The notes below the pieces were generated by a model. That model was not told the origin of the DNA. It was given only the letters and a program-made list of their open reading frames with translations, and searched no databases. A program made the position numbers and the translations under genes. From Selaginella moellendorffii (taxonomy: Eukaryota > Streptophyta > Lycopodiopsida > Selaginellales > Selaginellaceae), in the NCBI RefSeq assembly GCF_000143415.4, contig NW_003314375.1, forward strand, positions 187,369-251,368: a stretch of 64,000 nucleotides of DNA, given 5' to 3'. This document shows positions 12,639 through 23,429 of this stretch, in pieces; the stretch's first letter is position 1; each line of letters begins with the position of its first letter.

Positions 12639-15600
12639 ATGTCTGTGTCATCGTCGCTCAAGTTGCCGCGCCTGGCGCGATTGGCATTGCGGGCGCGCGC
12701 GGTGTATTTGGAGAATCCCGGATCCAGGAATTTCTCCGCTTGCTCGTCGTCGGCTAGGTCCGGTGCCGGGCCTGCTAGATCGAAGTACTTTTCTTCCTCC
12801 TCTGTGGCCGCTGCCGATCTGCCGTTTGGAGCCCCCGCCTGGTACAGGAGGGGCGCTAGGATCGGAGGAGGTCAATGTGCCGTCGCGCAGGCCGGGGTTT
12901 TGACGGCGCCTGGACAGCGCAGGAGTTCCAGGGACTACTCCTCGTCAGGTCTGATTTCGCTGCGATGCATTCGCAAGAGCTGAAATATTTCTCCTTGGAT
13001 TCGTTTTTTGCAGCTAACCCCTACAAGAATCTGGTAAAGCCTTTGGAGGGCCATGGAAAGTACTACAGCCTGCCAGCTTTGAACGATCCTCGCGTTGGTA
13101 AGTCCCATTGTTTGTGCGTGGTTTGGCCACTGAAATTCTTTGGCTTTTCAGATAAGCTGCCGTATTCCATCAAGATTCTACTGGAGTCGTGCATCAGGAA
13201 CTGTGACAACTTTCAAGTCACAAAGGAAGATGTGGAGAAAATCATAGACTGGGAGAACACAGCTCCCCAGCAAGTGGAGATCGCTTTCAAGCCCGCACGA
13301 GTCATCTTGCAGGTAGCCCACCAGTTTAGATACTTTCGTAATTTCTTAGCTTAACTGTCTCTTTTCCAGGATTTTACTGGAGTTCCTGCTGTTGTTGACT
13401 TGGCTGCAATGCGTGATGCGATGAAGAGGCTCGGTGGGGATCCCAACGTAATTAATCCCATGGTAAGCTACGTGATCAGCTTAACTTAGTTTATGTTCTT
13501 GACTCAAACTTCTTTCCGTTTATTTTCTTCAGATTCCTGTTGATCTGGTCATAGATCATTCAGTTCAAGTTGATGTAGCGAGGGCTGCGAATGCTCTTGA
13601 AGCCAACATGAAACATGAATTCGACCGTAACAAGGAGCGATTTGGATTTCTAAAATGGGGTGCTACAGCTTTCAAAAACATGCTGGTTGTGCCGCCTGGG
13701 TCGGGTATTGTGCACCAGGTACTGTTTTGAATATTTTAGTTTTGCTTCTGAGACATTATTGGTTGCAGGTTAATCTCGAGTACCTAGCTCGTGTGGTTTT
13801 TTCTAATGATGGATTTTTATACCCGGATAGTCTAGTTGGGACTGACTCACACACGACGATGATAGACGGGCTTGGTGTTGCCGGATGGGGTGTTGGAGGT
13901 ATTGAAGCTGAGGCAGCGATGCTTGGTCAGGTCAGTATAATTAGATTTGATTCTACTTTAGTGTTTATCAAAGAGTACATGTTTGCAGCCAATGAGTATG
14001 GTTTTGCCTGAGGTTGTTGGCTTCAAGTTAAGCGGCAAACTTCGAACTGGAGTTACTGCTACCGATTTGGTGCTGACGTGCACTCAGATGCTGAGGAAAC
14101 ATGGTGTTGTTGGAAAATTTGTCGAGTTTTATGGTAAGGTTTCTGTTTTGCACTCGCTGGAGTATTCTACTCACGCTTTTTATAGGCAAGGGTATGCAAG
14201 AGCTGTCCTTGGCTGATCGGGCGACTATTGCAAATATGTCTCCTGAGTATGGTGCCACCATGGGCTTTTTCCCTGTGGATCACGTGTCTTTGCAGTATTT
14301 GCGGATGACCGGTCGTGAAGAGAAGAAGGTACTTGTTTCTTTCGGCCTCTACAAACGTATTCTGAATGCTGTTTGTGCCCAGGTCGAGATGATTGAATCC
14401 TACTTGCGAGCAAACAAAATGTTCATCGATTACAATGAGGTATGCATGTATATGAGCTTTACACATGTTTCTTATGTATCTTGGTTGTTGCAGCCTGAAA
14501 CCGAGAAGGTTTATTCTTCGTATTTGGAGTTGGATCTGGATTCAGTACAGCCCTGCGTGTCTGGTCCGAAACGGTAAGGGAGGTTCTTCATACTTGCTAA
14601 GATTCTCATGTTGAACCGTTCAGTCCACACGATCGGGTAAACTTAAAAGATATGAAAGAAGATTGGCATAATTGTTTGGATAGCAAGGTCGGGTTCAAGG
14701 TAAGAAACCGATAATTCATTTTCTTTTATCTGACATGCTACTATTTGTAGGGCTTTGGCGTGCCTAAAGATGAGCAGTCGGCAATTGCAAAGTTCAAGTT
14801 TGAAGGAAAACCAGCTGAGCTCAGACATGGCGATGTTGTTATTGCCGCCATTACAAGCTGTACGAATACGTCGAATCCCAGTGTGATGCTTGGGGCCGGA
14901 CTTGTTGCGAAAAAAGCAACAGAACTTGGCCTTCAAGTAAAGCCTTGGATAAAGACGAGTCTGGCTCCAGGGTCCGGGGTAGTTACAAAGTATCTTAAGC
15001 AGAGGTAAACTAAGTGACATGTATATTACTCTTTGTCTGACATCCTTCGTGTTTTCAGTGGCTTGACAGAGTATCTTGACAAGCAAGGTTTTAGTTTGGT
15101 TGGTTATGGCTGCACAACGTGCATTGGTAATTCTGGAGAAATTCACGAAGATGTAGCGTCTGCGATTGCTGACAATGGTGAGTAATTCTTTGTCTGGAAT
15201 TATTTTTCTCACTTCTTAATTTCAGATATGATCGCGGCTGCCGTGCTTTCTGGAAACCGTAACTTCGAGGGTCGTATCCATCCTTTGACTCGAGCCAATT
15301 ACTTGGCATCACCTCCTTTGGTAGTCGCATATGCCTTAGCTGGAACGGTAAGATCCTTCGCTGTGCATCTCGTGCTGGGGATTCTGACAGAAATTCGCTT
15401 ATAGGTTGATATCGACTTCGATACGGAACCGATTGGAGTTGGAAAATCAGGAAAAGAGGTTTTCTTGAGGGATATTTGGCCTTCGTCCGAAGAAGTGGCA
15501 AAGGTATTGACTAGCTCGTGCTTTCTTTGTTTTAACATGCGCTCTCCAGGTAGTCGAAAAAGCCGTGGTTCCGGACATGTTCCGATCAACATATAAGACC

Positions 15601-16603
15601 ATCACGAAGGAAAACAAAATGTGGAACAATCTTTCCGCTCCTTCTGGTGCTTTATATGCGTGGGATCCAGAATCTACTTACGTGCATGACCCCCCGTTTT
15701 TTAAATCGATGACGGAGAGCCCTCCTGGTGTCCACGGCGTAAAAGATGCGTATTGTATTCTAAACTTTGGGGACAGCATCACGACTGATCATATATCTCC
15801 TGCGGGAAACATCAACAAAGACAGTCCAGCTGCCAGGTACTTGATGGAACGTGGAGTTGAGAAAAAGGACTTCAACTCTTATGGAAGCCGTCGGGGTAAC
15901 GACGAGATCATGGCAAGAGGAACATTTGCCAACATCCGGATTGTCAACAAGTTTCTCAAAGGCGAGGTTGGCCCCAAGACAATTCATATACCTTCTGGAG
16001 AAAAGCTTTCTGTCTTTGACGCTGCCAAGGTATATTTGATTTTGCAATTTTTTGAGTTTTATTTTATATTTTTATTTTTCAGAAATACCAAGACGAGGGG
16101 CATGATACCATCATACTTGCTGGTGCAGAATATGGAAGTGGAAGCTCCAGGGATTGGGCTGCCAAAGGGCCGTATTTGCAGGTAAAAAAATGTTGCGTTT
16201 TTATTGTTGCCTTCAAATGTTCCTTTCCTTTCAGGGTGTGAAAGCAGTAATTGCGAAGAGTTTTGAGCGTATTCATCGGAGCAACTTGGTGGGAATGGGC
16301 ATCATCCCGTTGTGTTTCAAGAGTGGCGAGGACGCAGAATCGCTGGGATTGACAGGGTATGAGAGGTTCACCATCGATATTCCTTCGGACATCAAGGACA
16401 TCAAGCCGGGGCAAGACGTTGTTGTGAAGACTGATAAAGGCAAAAGTTTCACCTGCACTTTGCGGTTTGACACACAGGTTCGTTTTTCAATTTCTTGCTC
16501 GAGATTCTCTTGGTAACGCTTCTCATTGCAGGTGGAATTGACGTATTTTGAGAATGGAGGCATTCTACATTACGTGATTAGACAACTACTTCAGTCCAAG
16601 TAA
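12639..16603 (+). CDS. ACO: Aconitate hydratase with N-terminal organellar presequence
   Basis: [4Fe-4S] enzyme interconverting citrate and isocitrate in the TCA cycle, the glyoxylate route and cytosolic citrate metabolism. The first exon encodes about 100 residues rich in Arg, Ser and Ala with no acid stretch ([20 protein letters not shown]...), typical of a mitochondrial presequence. It splices at 12945/13013 into [19 protein letters not shown]. Later exons follow plant aconitase closely: [51 protein letters not shown]. The cluster-binding cysteines are present in [11 protein letters not shown] (about 14868) and [11 protein letters not shown] (about 15103). [14 protein letters not shown] and [18 protein letters not shown] are intact. 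It stops at 16601-16603. There are about 18 exons with short introns. Dual targeting is known in plants, but no clear second ATG just before the mature start is seen here. Confidence 0.96.
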
Positions 16604-18330
16604 AATGTTCTTTTTTTGTCCTTTGGGAGCGGGTGACGGGGCACAGGATGTACACTATTTTGGTTTTCTTTTTCGATTGATCGCCAGCCAGGTATTTCTC
16701 TGTGCTGAATAAAACCGAGAGGTTTTTCTGGAAGTCAGCCGAATTTTTTTACTCTTACGAAATAAAGGTGAATGTGTCCAGATATCCAGTTTTTGTCTCA
16801 GAGGTTTCAATCCCTGCCATAGTTTTTGTGTTGTAACAGATGCAATGTTTTGCAGCTTCAATCCAGTGAACTGTTATTGTCAGGTCCCGACGATGCTGAT
16901 TACTTTTCAGTGCCACGCATCCAACCATGTGCCATGTTTTAAGTCAAGGTAAGAACCCTTTTCCTTTTCAAAATTTCGAGCTTTAAACAGGCCCATCCTC
17001 TTCGCATTACATTTTATATCGTTTGCAAGGCTGGTACTAAAATCGCTGTGTCAGGTCGCTTGGATTTCAAAGGCAAAGAGACATTGAATACGAGAAACCG
17101 GCAGAGGTTTGCACGTTGGGAGGAAGCAAAAACAGTCGACGAGTATGGAGCATAAAGAGGGGCGGAGTGGATTGTTTTCGGCAAAGGTGGCCGGCCCAAA
17201 GTACACGACCTGGGAATAGCTCGTCAAGATGTCCTGGAAGTTTAGAGAAGAACAGTCGGTCAGGGACAGGCAGTGCAAATTGGGCTGGTGGTGCTGGCTG
17301 GCCGGCTGGTTGGACTGCTACTCCACTTTTCTCCGCCCATCGACGATCTTTACTCCCCGGGGGGGAAAACGAGAACTTTAGCAGAAAAGCAGGAAGAAAG
17401 CTCGGCAAGGACGAACTCAAGAGTCATGGATGGTCTACGCAAACAGTGTGGAAGTAGTCAGGAACAGCAGTGACAACAGCAGTGGATAGCGGGGAATCGA
17501 ATTGACCACCACTCCAGTAAATTCGGAGGAGAATCGCGAGAGAAGGAGAGAGCTTTTCTATCTCGCTCGGGGGAGGAGGACGAGAGACATGGATGGCAGG
17601 GAACTAGATGTTTAGTTAAGAGCAGTGGCCAAGCGGGAGCCGACACGCGGCAGCGCCTGGACCGTTTGTCGTTTGTGCCGTCCAACGGCTGGGCTTTGCT
17701 GCTGGGGTGACGGGCAGGTGACGGGCGGGTGACGGGTACTTGGAAAAAATTTGGTGATGGTGGCGGTGGTGGTGGTGGTGGCGGAGTGGTGGAGGTGGTG
17801 GTGGTGGTGGTGGGGATCACAGGCCAGCTGTGGAGTTAGCTCTTTGGGGTCTCTTCTATTCTTTCTCCCCGCGGGGGACGAATAGCTTGGTTCTTCCTAT
17901 GATTGCCAGAGGATTTCGGTCCGACCCGACTAAAGAATGAGGATGGCTCCAATCGGGATCTAGCAGCGGCAGTAGCAGCAGCAGCGGCTGCGGCAAGCGG
18001 CTAATCATCCAGCAGGAGAAAACTTTGGTGGCTCTTGCAAAGATGGCAGCGCTCCAGCTGTGGTTGCTTTCTTTAGGCGGATCATGCACATGTACAGCTC
18101 GGCAGGAGGATTGATGAGCTTTTCTCCCGCTGTTCTTGGCTGCCGAGGAGGAGGATCATCGCCTGGTAGCTCGGGTTTCTGGCCGCTAGTAAGTGGATCG
18201 ATCGCAGGCAGGGAATTCTCAATGCCCTCTAGCAGGAACCGCGTAGCAGGGATCAGGGAGGAGGAAGATTGGCTGTGGCATTCGCAGCAAGATCTAGGAC
18301 AGGAATCACAGGGAAAGAGGCTGGAAAGGA
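16604..18330. other. Intergenic region with GGT-rich simple repeat
   Basis: 3' end of the aconitase gene, then about 1.3 kb without a supported gene. A GGT/GGC-rich low-complexity tract (TGGTGGTGGTGGCGG) lies at 17755-17812. From about 18000 the sequence is GC-rich and probably forms the promoter and leader of the receptor gene. Confidence 0.5.
17755..17812. repeat. (GGT)n-rich low-complexity tract
   Basis: Runs of GGTGGTGGC and GGTGGTGGTGG are interrupted once by GGAGTGGTGGAGG. This is a simple repeat with no coding evidence. Confidence 0.85.
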
Positions 18331-20628
18331 ATGACTTTCGGCGGCAAATCCTCACCACCATCTCTGACTTATAGCAGGACAATTCTCTTCGTGTTCTTCC
18401 TCGAGTTCTTGAGCTCGGCGAAGATGGTTCTCGGACTGGGCGGTATGTGTTCTATCGCTGCCTCGTACGGGGAGGACGATCCATTGTTTTGCGCGGTCGA
18501 GGCGACGTTCGAGCAGCAAGTGTTTTGCTGGGGGAGGAATGAGAGCTTGGAGTGGCCGTCGACGGGTCCGGCGATGCTGGGTCTCTCGGGTGGAATGGGA
18601 TTTATGTGTGGGATCGCGGCCGGGAGCCAGCGTCCCTTTTGCTGGCGGAAGAACCTCACGTCGATCAACATCGTCCCCGAGCAGTTCCAGAACACGAGCT
18701 ACGATTCCATCGCCGCTGGCGACGGCCATGTCTGCGCTGCTCGCTCCCAGGACGCGCTGGTGGACTGCTGGAACGGGGACGACAGCCTTAACGTGCCGCG
18801 CGGCGTGACGCTGCGGTCCCTGGTCGCGGGGCGGAGGTTTGTCTGCGGTATAGAGACCGGCGATGGCGGTACCGCGCGGTGCTGGGGCGATGCCAACCTT
18901 GCCGCCACGGCTCCGCCTGGTGACGTGGAGTTTGAGTCGCTGTCTGCCGGCGGCGAGCACGCGTGTGGGATTGTGAGGAAATCGAGGGAGATTCGGTGCT
19001 GGGGGGACAACCGGCTTGGTCAGACGGACGCACCGCGCGGTATACCTTTCGTGGTTCTCAGCCTGGGATTGAATCACGGGTGTGCCGTGCGGCAGGACAC
19101 GCACGGCGTTATGTGCTGGGGGCGGGGGTTTAATGCGTCGGCGGCGCCAGACCGGACGGAGTTCTTGGCGCTGGCCTCGTCGCGCGTCGTGACGTGCGGT
19201 GTACGGGAGGATAACCTGCTCGTGGTGTGCTGGGGGAATGGCACGGAGTTCGCGCCGCCGCTGCAGCTGTCGAGCCCCGGAGTGTGTACCGCCGCGCCGT
19301 GCAGTGCGGGAGAGTTTAGCTTTAACGCGTCCAGCCTGGGCGTGGTTACCGCGGGGTTGTGCTCGAGCAGCACACAGCAGGTGTGCGCGCCGTGCGCGAG
19401 CGACTGCTCGAATGGATCGTTCGTGTCGGCACCCTGTGGCGCGAATGACAACCGGCGGTGCACTGATTGCTCGCTGTGCGAGACGAGCTTGTGCCGCGGG
19501 CTGTGCCACTTGTCGCCGGCGCCCGAGAGCAGCGCTGTTGGGGTGGAAGAGCGGCGGCACCGCGCGGTAAGCCTAGCGGCGGTACTGGGTGCCGCCATCT
19601 CTGGCGGCGTCGTGGTGGCGGTGATTGGGCTGTTGGCTTGGTGCTGCTTGCAGCGGCGGAGGGGGAGATGGTGGCGGAACAGCGGCAGCGGGAGATCGGG
19701 GGACGGCGCCTACGGCCACCAAAACGGCGGCACCGGCACCGGCACCTCCGGCGGCATGCAGCTGCAGTCGGTTGGCTCCGGCGGCATACCGTGCGTCAAA
19801 CCGCCCGAGGCCTTGCGGTACCGGCTGTCCGAGCTCCGGGACGCCACGGGCAACTTCAAGGAGGTGAACGAGCTGGGCCGCGGGAGCTATGGCTTCGTGT
19901 ACAAGGCGGTCTTGGGCGACGGGCAGCTGGTGGCGGTGAAGCGCGCGAATGCGGCGCAGAGGATTCACGGCAGCAGCCGGGATTTCGACGCGGAGCTTGA
20001 GATCTTGTGCAAGCTCCGCCACGCCAACATTGTCAACCTGGTGGGCTACTGCGGGGAGATGGGCGAGCGGCTCCTCATCTACGAGTTTATGCCGCACGGT
20101 ACGCTGCGCGACCACCTCCACGGCGGGCTCTCACCGCTGGGGTGGGGACTGAGGCTTCGCGTCGCCGCGCAGGCCGCCAGGGGCCTGGAATTCCTCCACA
20201 AGGAGGACGTCATCCACAGGGACGTAAAGTCTGCGAATATTCTCCTGGACGCGGAGTGGTCGGCCCGCGTCGCCCCGCCGGACGCGGGGTACCGCGATCC
20301 GGAATATTCCACCGCGCCGCGGATGACTGCCGCGGATGACGTGTACGGCTTTGGGGTGGTGCTGCTGGAGCTGCTGTCCGGCAGGAAGGCGTACGACTGC
20401 GAGTTTGAGCCGGCAGGGGTGGCGGAGTGGGCTGGGCCGTTGATTAGGACGGGGCGGTGGGCGGAGGTGGTGGATCGGGCGGTGGAGGGGCCCCGGAGTG
20501 TGGAGCCGGTGGCGAGGCTGGCGGAGATAGCGGAGAAGTGCGTGAGGGTGAGGGCGGAGGAGCGGCCGCCAATGGGCCAAGTTGCGGTGTGGTTGGAGCA
20601 AATAGCTCAAGGGAGTGGATCTTTGTAA
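18331..20628 (+). CDS. CRINKLY4-type receptor kinase, probable pseudokinase
   Basis: Intronless frame of 765 residues. A hydrophobic signal (TILFVFFLEFLSSAKMVLG, about 18-36) leads into GGMCSIAASYGE, the hallmark start of CRINKLY4 ectodomains. About seven crinkly repeats (each with CG/CW pairs such as HACGI..IRCWG) fill residues 40-320. A TNFR-like Cys-rich segment follows to about 395, then a transmembrane helix near 411-438. The kinase domain (about 505-760) keeps the glycine loop GRGSYGFVY, VAVKRAN lysine and HRDVKSANILL. However, the segment from DFG to the P+1 loop is missing: ARVA is followed directly by PPDAGYRDPEY. Family members sense cell-surface signals in epidermal and other cell-fate decisions. 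Loss of DFG predicts no normal catalysis. No intron signal explains the gap. High third-position GC creates long meaningless antisense frames here. Confidence 0.9.
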   Translation: MTFGGKSSPPSLTYSRTILFVFFLEFLSSAKMVLGLGGMCSIAASYGEDDPLFCAVEATFEQQVFCWGRNESLEWPSTGPAMLGLSGGMGFMCGIAAGSQRPFCWRKNLTSINIVPEQFQNTSYDSIAAGDGHVCAARSQDALVDCWNGDDSLNVPRGVTLRSLVAGRRFVCGIETGDGGTARCWGDANLAATAPPGDVEFESLSAGGEHACGIVRKSREIRCWGDNRLGQTDAPRGIPFVVLSLGLNHGCAVRQDTHGVMCWGRGFNASAAPDRTEFLALASSRVVTCGVREDNLLVVCWGNGTEFAPPLQLSSPGVCTAAPCSAGEFSFNASSLGVVTAGLCSSSTQQVCAPCASDCSNGSFVSAPCGANDNRRCTDCSLCETSLCRGLCHLSPAPESSAVGVEERRHRAVSLAAVLGAAISGGVVVAVIGLLAWCCLQRRRGRWWRNSGSGRSGDGAYGHQNGGTGTGTSGGMQLQSVGSGGIPCVKPPEALRYRLSELRDATGNFKEVNELGRGSYGFVYKAVLGDGQLVAVKRANAAQRIHGSSRDFDAELEILCKLRHANIVNLVGYCGEMGERLLIYEFMPHGTLRDHLHGGLSPLGWGLRLRVAAQAARGLEFLHKEDVIHRDVKSANILLDAEWSARVAPPDAGYRDPEYSTAPRMTAADDVYGFGVVLLELLSGRKAYDCEFEPAGVAEWAGPLIRTGRWAEVVDRAVEGPRSVEPVARLAEIAEKCVRVRAEERPPMGQVAVWLEQIAQGSGSL

Positions 20629-21490
20629 AGACCAGAAAAAAGAAAAGTATTGACAGTAATTTTTTCATTTTTTTATTTCTTGGATTTGTTGGACGGCTGA
20701 AAAGGAAAATTTTCTGGCTGTTCTAGAGAAAATAATAATACAATGTTCACGTGAAGGTGAGATTGACATGGTGGTGTCAGTCGGTGTGTTCTTGGCTGAT
20801 ATGATAAGGATCACTTGATCGATTTCTTTCCATCGTATGCAAGAAAGATTCGACCGCGCGTGAGCATGATGAGTGCGTATGACTCTGAAAATTCTTCTTT
20901 TTTCGATCTCTCGCGCGATCAATCAATCAGCAACTATGATCGACAGCCAACTTGTTTCTTAAGTGTGTTCCAGCTGTTTGCCACACTTGATCGTCAATCA
21001 CAACGAACTTGTGACAAAAAAAAGCTTAAACTAAAGGAGGTTAGAAAAGTTCGATAAAGGTGGCGGACGTTGCCCTAATGTCCGGTTAAAGGTGGCGTTG
21101 CCCTAAGGGCACGGGACAATGCGTACGGACGTGGATATTTTGTGGCCATAGTATTGGAAGCCGCCGCCTTACATTACCTATTCCAGTGTGTCCGTGAGGT
21201 TTCTTCGTCGTTGTCGTTGCGCCTTCTTCGAGTGAGAGAGAGGGAGACCCTAGCGAGCGAGCGAGCGAGCGGTGGCGCTAGATTGATAGCTCTCTTCTCC
21301 AGGGTTTGTGTTCTTGCGTGGCTGGACTTTCTAGGGCTTTTAGGGTTCTAGCTCCCACTTCTTCCAGGCAATGGCTGCTGTCCAAGATAGGCCGCGGACG
21401 CGCGCGCTCGCCATCGCCAGCTCCAGGCCGGCACAGAAGAGCTGAAGAGGGGTGAAAAGGCTCCGATAATCTGCATCGCGGCGGCCCGCC
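20629..21490. other. Intergenic region with short repeats and telo-box
   Basis: 3' end of the receptor gene, then the promoter/leader of the RGG gene. AAAGGTGGCG...TTGCCCTAA occurs twice at about 21055-21105. A GAGCGAGCGAGCGAGC run lies near 21255. A telo-box-like TTTTAGGGTT at about 21338 fits a translation-associated plant gene. No gene is seen. Confidence 0.5.
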
Positions 21491-23148
21491 ATGGCGAACC
21501 AAAATTCTTTTGCCCTGCTCATCGACAACGAGAGCGATGCTCCGACGCTCATCGCCCACGCGGCCGCGGCCGCTACCGAGGAGAAATCCAAGGCGCCGCC
21601 GCCTCCTCCCCCGCCCGCGAAGATGCCGACCAAGCCCCCGCCTCCAGCCGAAGCCGGTATGTTCGTTCTAGCATTTTCTTTCTCTTCCAATCCGGCAGCA
21701 TTGCGCGGCGAAGATCGCTGCTGCTTGGAATATTTTTTCTTCTTCGTTAGCTCACGTCATCGTCGTTACAGTGAGGGACGCCCAACGGAGCCAGGGAAGG
21801 GGCGGCGGACGTGGCATGGGACGTGGCACCGGACGTGGCGGCGGACGTGGCTATGACGCTGAAAGCTCACCACGCGATTCTTATCGTGGTCGAGGCGCTG
21901 GCCGAGGTGGCGGTGCCGACGGCGCGGAGAACGGCCAGCTGGAGGACGGAGCCGGCGGGTACCGGGGACGTGGACGCGGGCGGGGCAGGGGACGTGGTCG
22001 CGGGCGTGAAGGCGAGGAGAACGAGGTGCCCAATGGTGGTGCTTTTGAGGAGGATCCCAATGAGTCCCGTCCACGTCGCGTTGAGCGAGCTGACCGTGGG
22101 GATTACCGCGGCGGACGTGGTGGTGGCGAGCGTGGCGAGCGTGGTGAGCGCGGGGCCGAGCGTGGTGCCGAGCGTGGTGGCGAGCGCGGTGCCGAGCGCG
22201 GTGCCGAGCGTGGAGACCGCGTGGAGCGCGAGCGTGACTACCCTCGTCGTCAGTACGACAGGAAAAACACCACTGGCCGCAGGTAAAGTGTTTTGATTCT
22301 TTGCTTGGTAGAGGCTGATAGTGGTGGTACAGCACTGGAATCAAACGCGATGGCGCTGGTCGCGGAAACTGGGGAACTCCAATCGACCCCGTCTCTGTCG
22401 AGTAAGAATTTACGGAGCTTCTTCTTTGTAACTTAGTTCGTCTTTCTTCCTGTCAGGGAAGGCAACGCGATCGAGGGTGTGAAACTAGATGGTGCGAAGC
22501 TCGAAGCCCCAGAACCCGAGGCACCTAAGTCGGAGGCAGCACAAGAAACTCCAGAGGTCACTGAGGAACAGAAAGAGGAGGAGAAAGAAGAAAAGGTTTG
22601 TGCTTTCCCGAGAAATCCAAGGCTTACTGTTTTTTCCGACAGGAAATGACCCTGGACGAGTATGAGAAAGTGATGGAGGAGAAGCGCAAGGCCCTCACTG
22701 CCATGAAGAGCGAGGAGAGGAAAGTGGTGGCTGACAGTGAGTTCCAGAAGATGCAGCTGGTTGACAAGAAGGCCGACGAGGATATCTTCATCAAACTGGT
22801 AAAGTCCTTCGATTGTTATGCTATGCGAGAAAGAGAGACTGACTGAGTTTCATACTCGACAGGGAGCGGACAAGGCCAAGAAGAAAGAAGGGGAGAAGGA
22901 TGATAAGACCAAGAAGGTAAATGGATGGGCTTGTTTGTGGCTTTCTTCTAACGATGAGCGTGTTTTCGTTTCTTCAGTCGGTGCCGATCGAGTTCCGGAA
23001 ATCCGAGGCGGAGAATCAGTATGGCGGACGTGGTGGCAATCGCGGCCGCGGCCGCGGGAGAGGCCTCAACAACAACACGCGGCTTAGCTCGAGCTCGGCT
23101 CCCGAGATTGCCGATTTCCAGCAGTTCCCGTCTCTGGGAGGGAAATGA
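21491..23148 (+). CDS. RGG-repeat RNA-binding protein (HABP4/SERBP1/Stm1 family)
   Basis: The start MANQNSFALLIDNESDAP matches the Stm1-like N-terminus of plant RGG proteins. The second exon (from about 21771) encodes a dense Arg-Gly region (RGRGRGRGRGRGRG) and an unusual run of GERGERGAERGAERG repeats. Further short exons give GNWGTPIDP, an acidic stretch, then EMTLDEYEKVMEEKRKAL, the HABP4/PAI-RBP1 core. The C-terminus has a second RGG box and ends EIADFQQFPSLGGK. Relatives bind mRNA and associate with ribosomes, often under stress; that role is inferred from the family. The telo-box in the leader suggests co-regulation with translation genes. There are about seven exons with introns of 60-110 bp. 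The RGG/ERG region is longer than I would expect for this family, but length polymorphism is common. Confidence 0.9.
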
Positions 23149-23429
23149 GATCTCAGCACTCGGATTTCTTCTTAACTCTCTCGTTTCCTCTCGTGCTCTT
23201 CTTTTTTGCTTGTGTGTGTGATCTGTTGGCTGGCACTTCTCTCGCTCTCACCCTTTTTTCTTAACACTTGAGAAACTTGGAAAACATCTATGCATCTTTG
23301 TGATGCATGTCATGAAATGAAGCTTTTGTTTGACATCACACAGTTTCTTCGCTCATTTCTTTCGTTCTTGTTCTGGAGATTTACATTGACCTGATCTGGA
23401 TTGTGATTATTTCTCTCTTATTTACTTCT

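Noticed and set aside
17755-17812. GGT tract as a CRISPR-like or regulatory array
   Set aside because: Simple low-complexity repeat with no spacers or motif structure.
18352-19560. 402-codon open frame antisense to the receptor gene
   Set aside because: It arises from the high third-position GC of the sense gene; Arg/Pro/Ala-rich with no domain.
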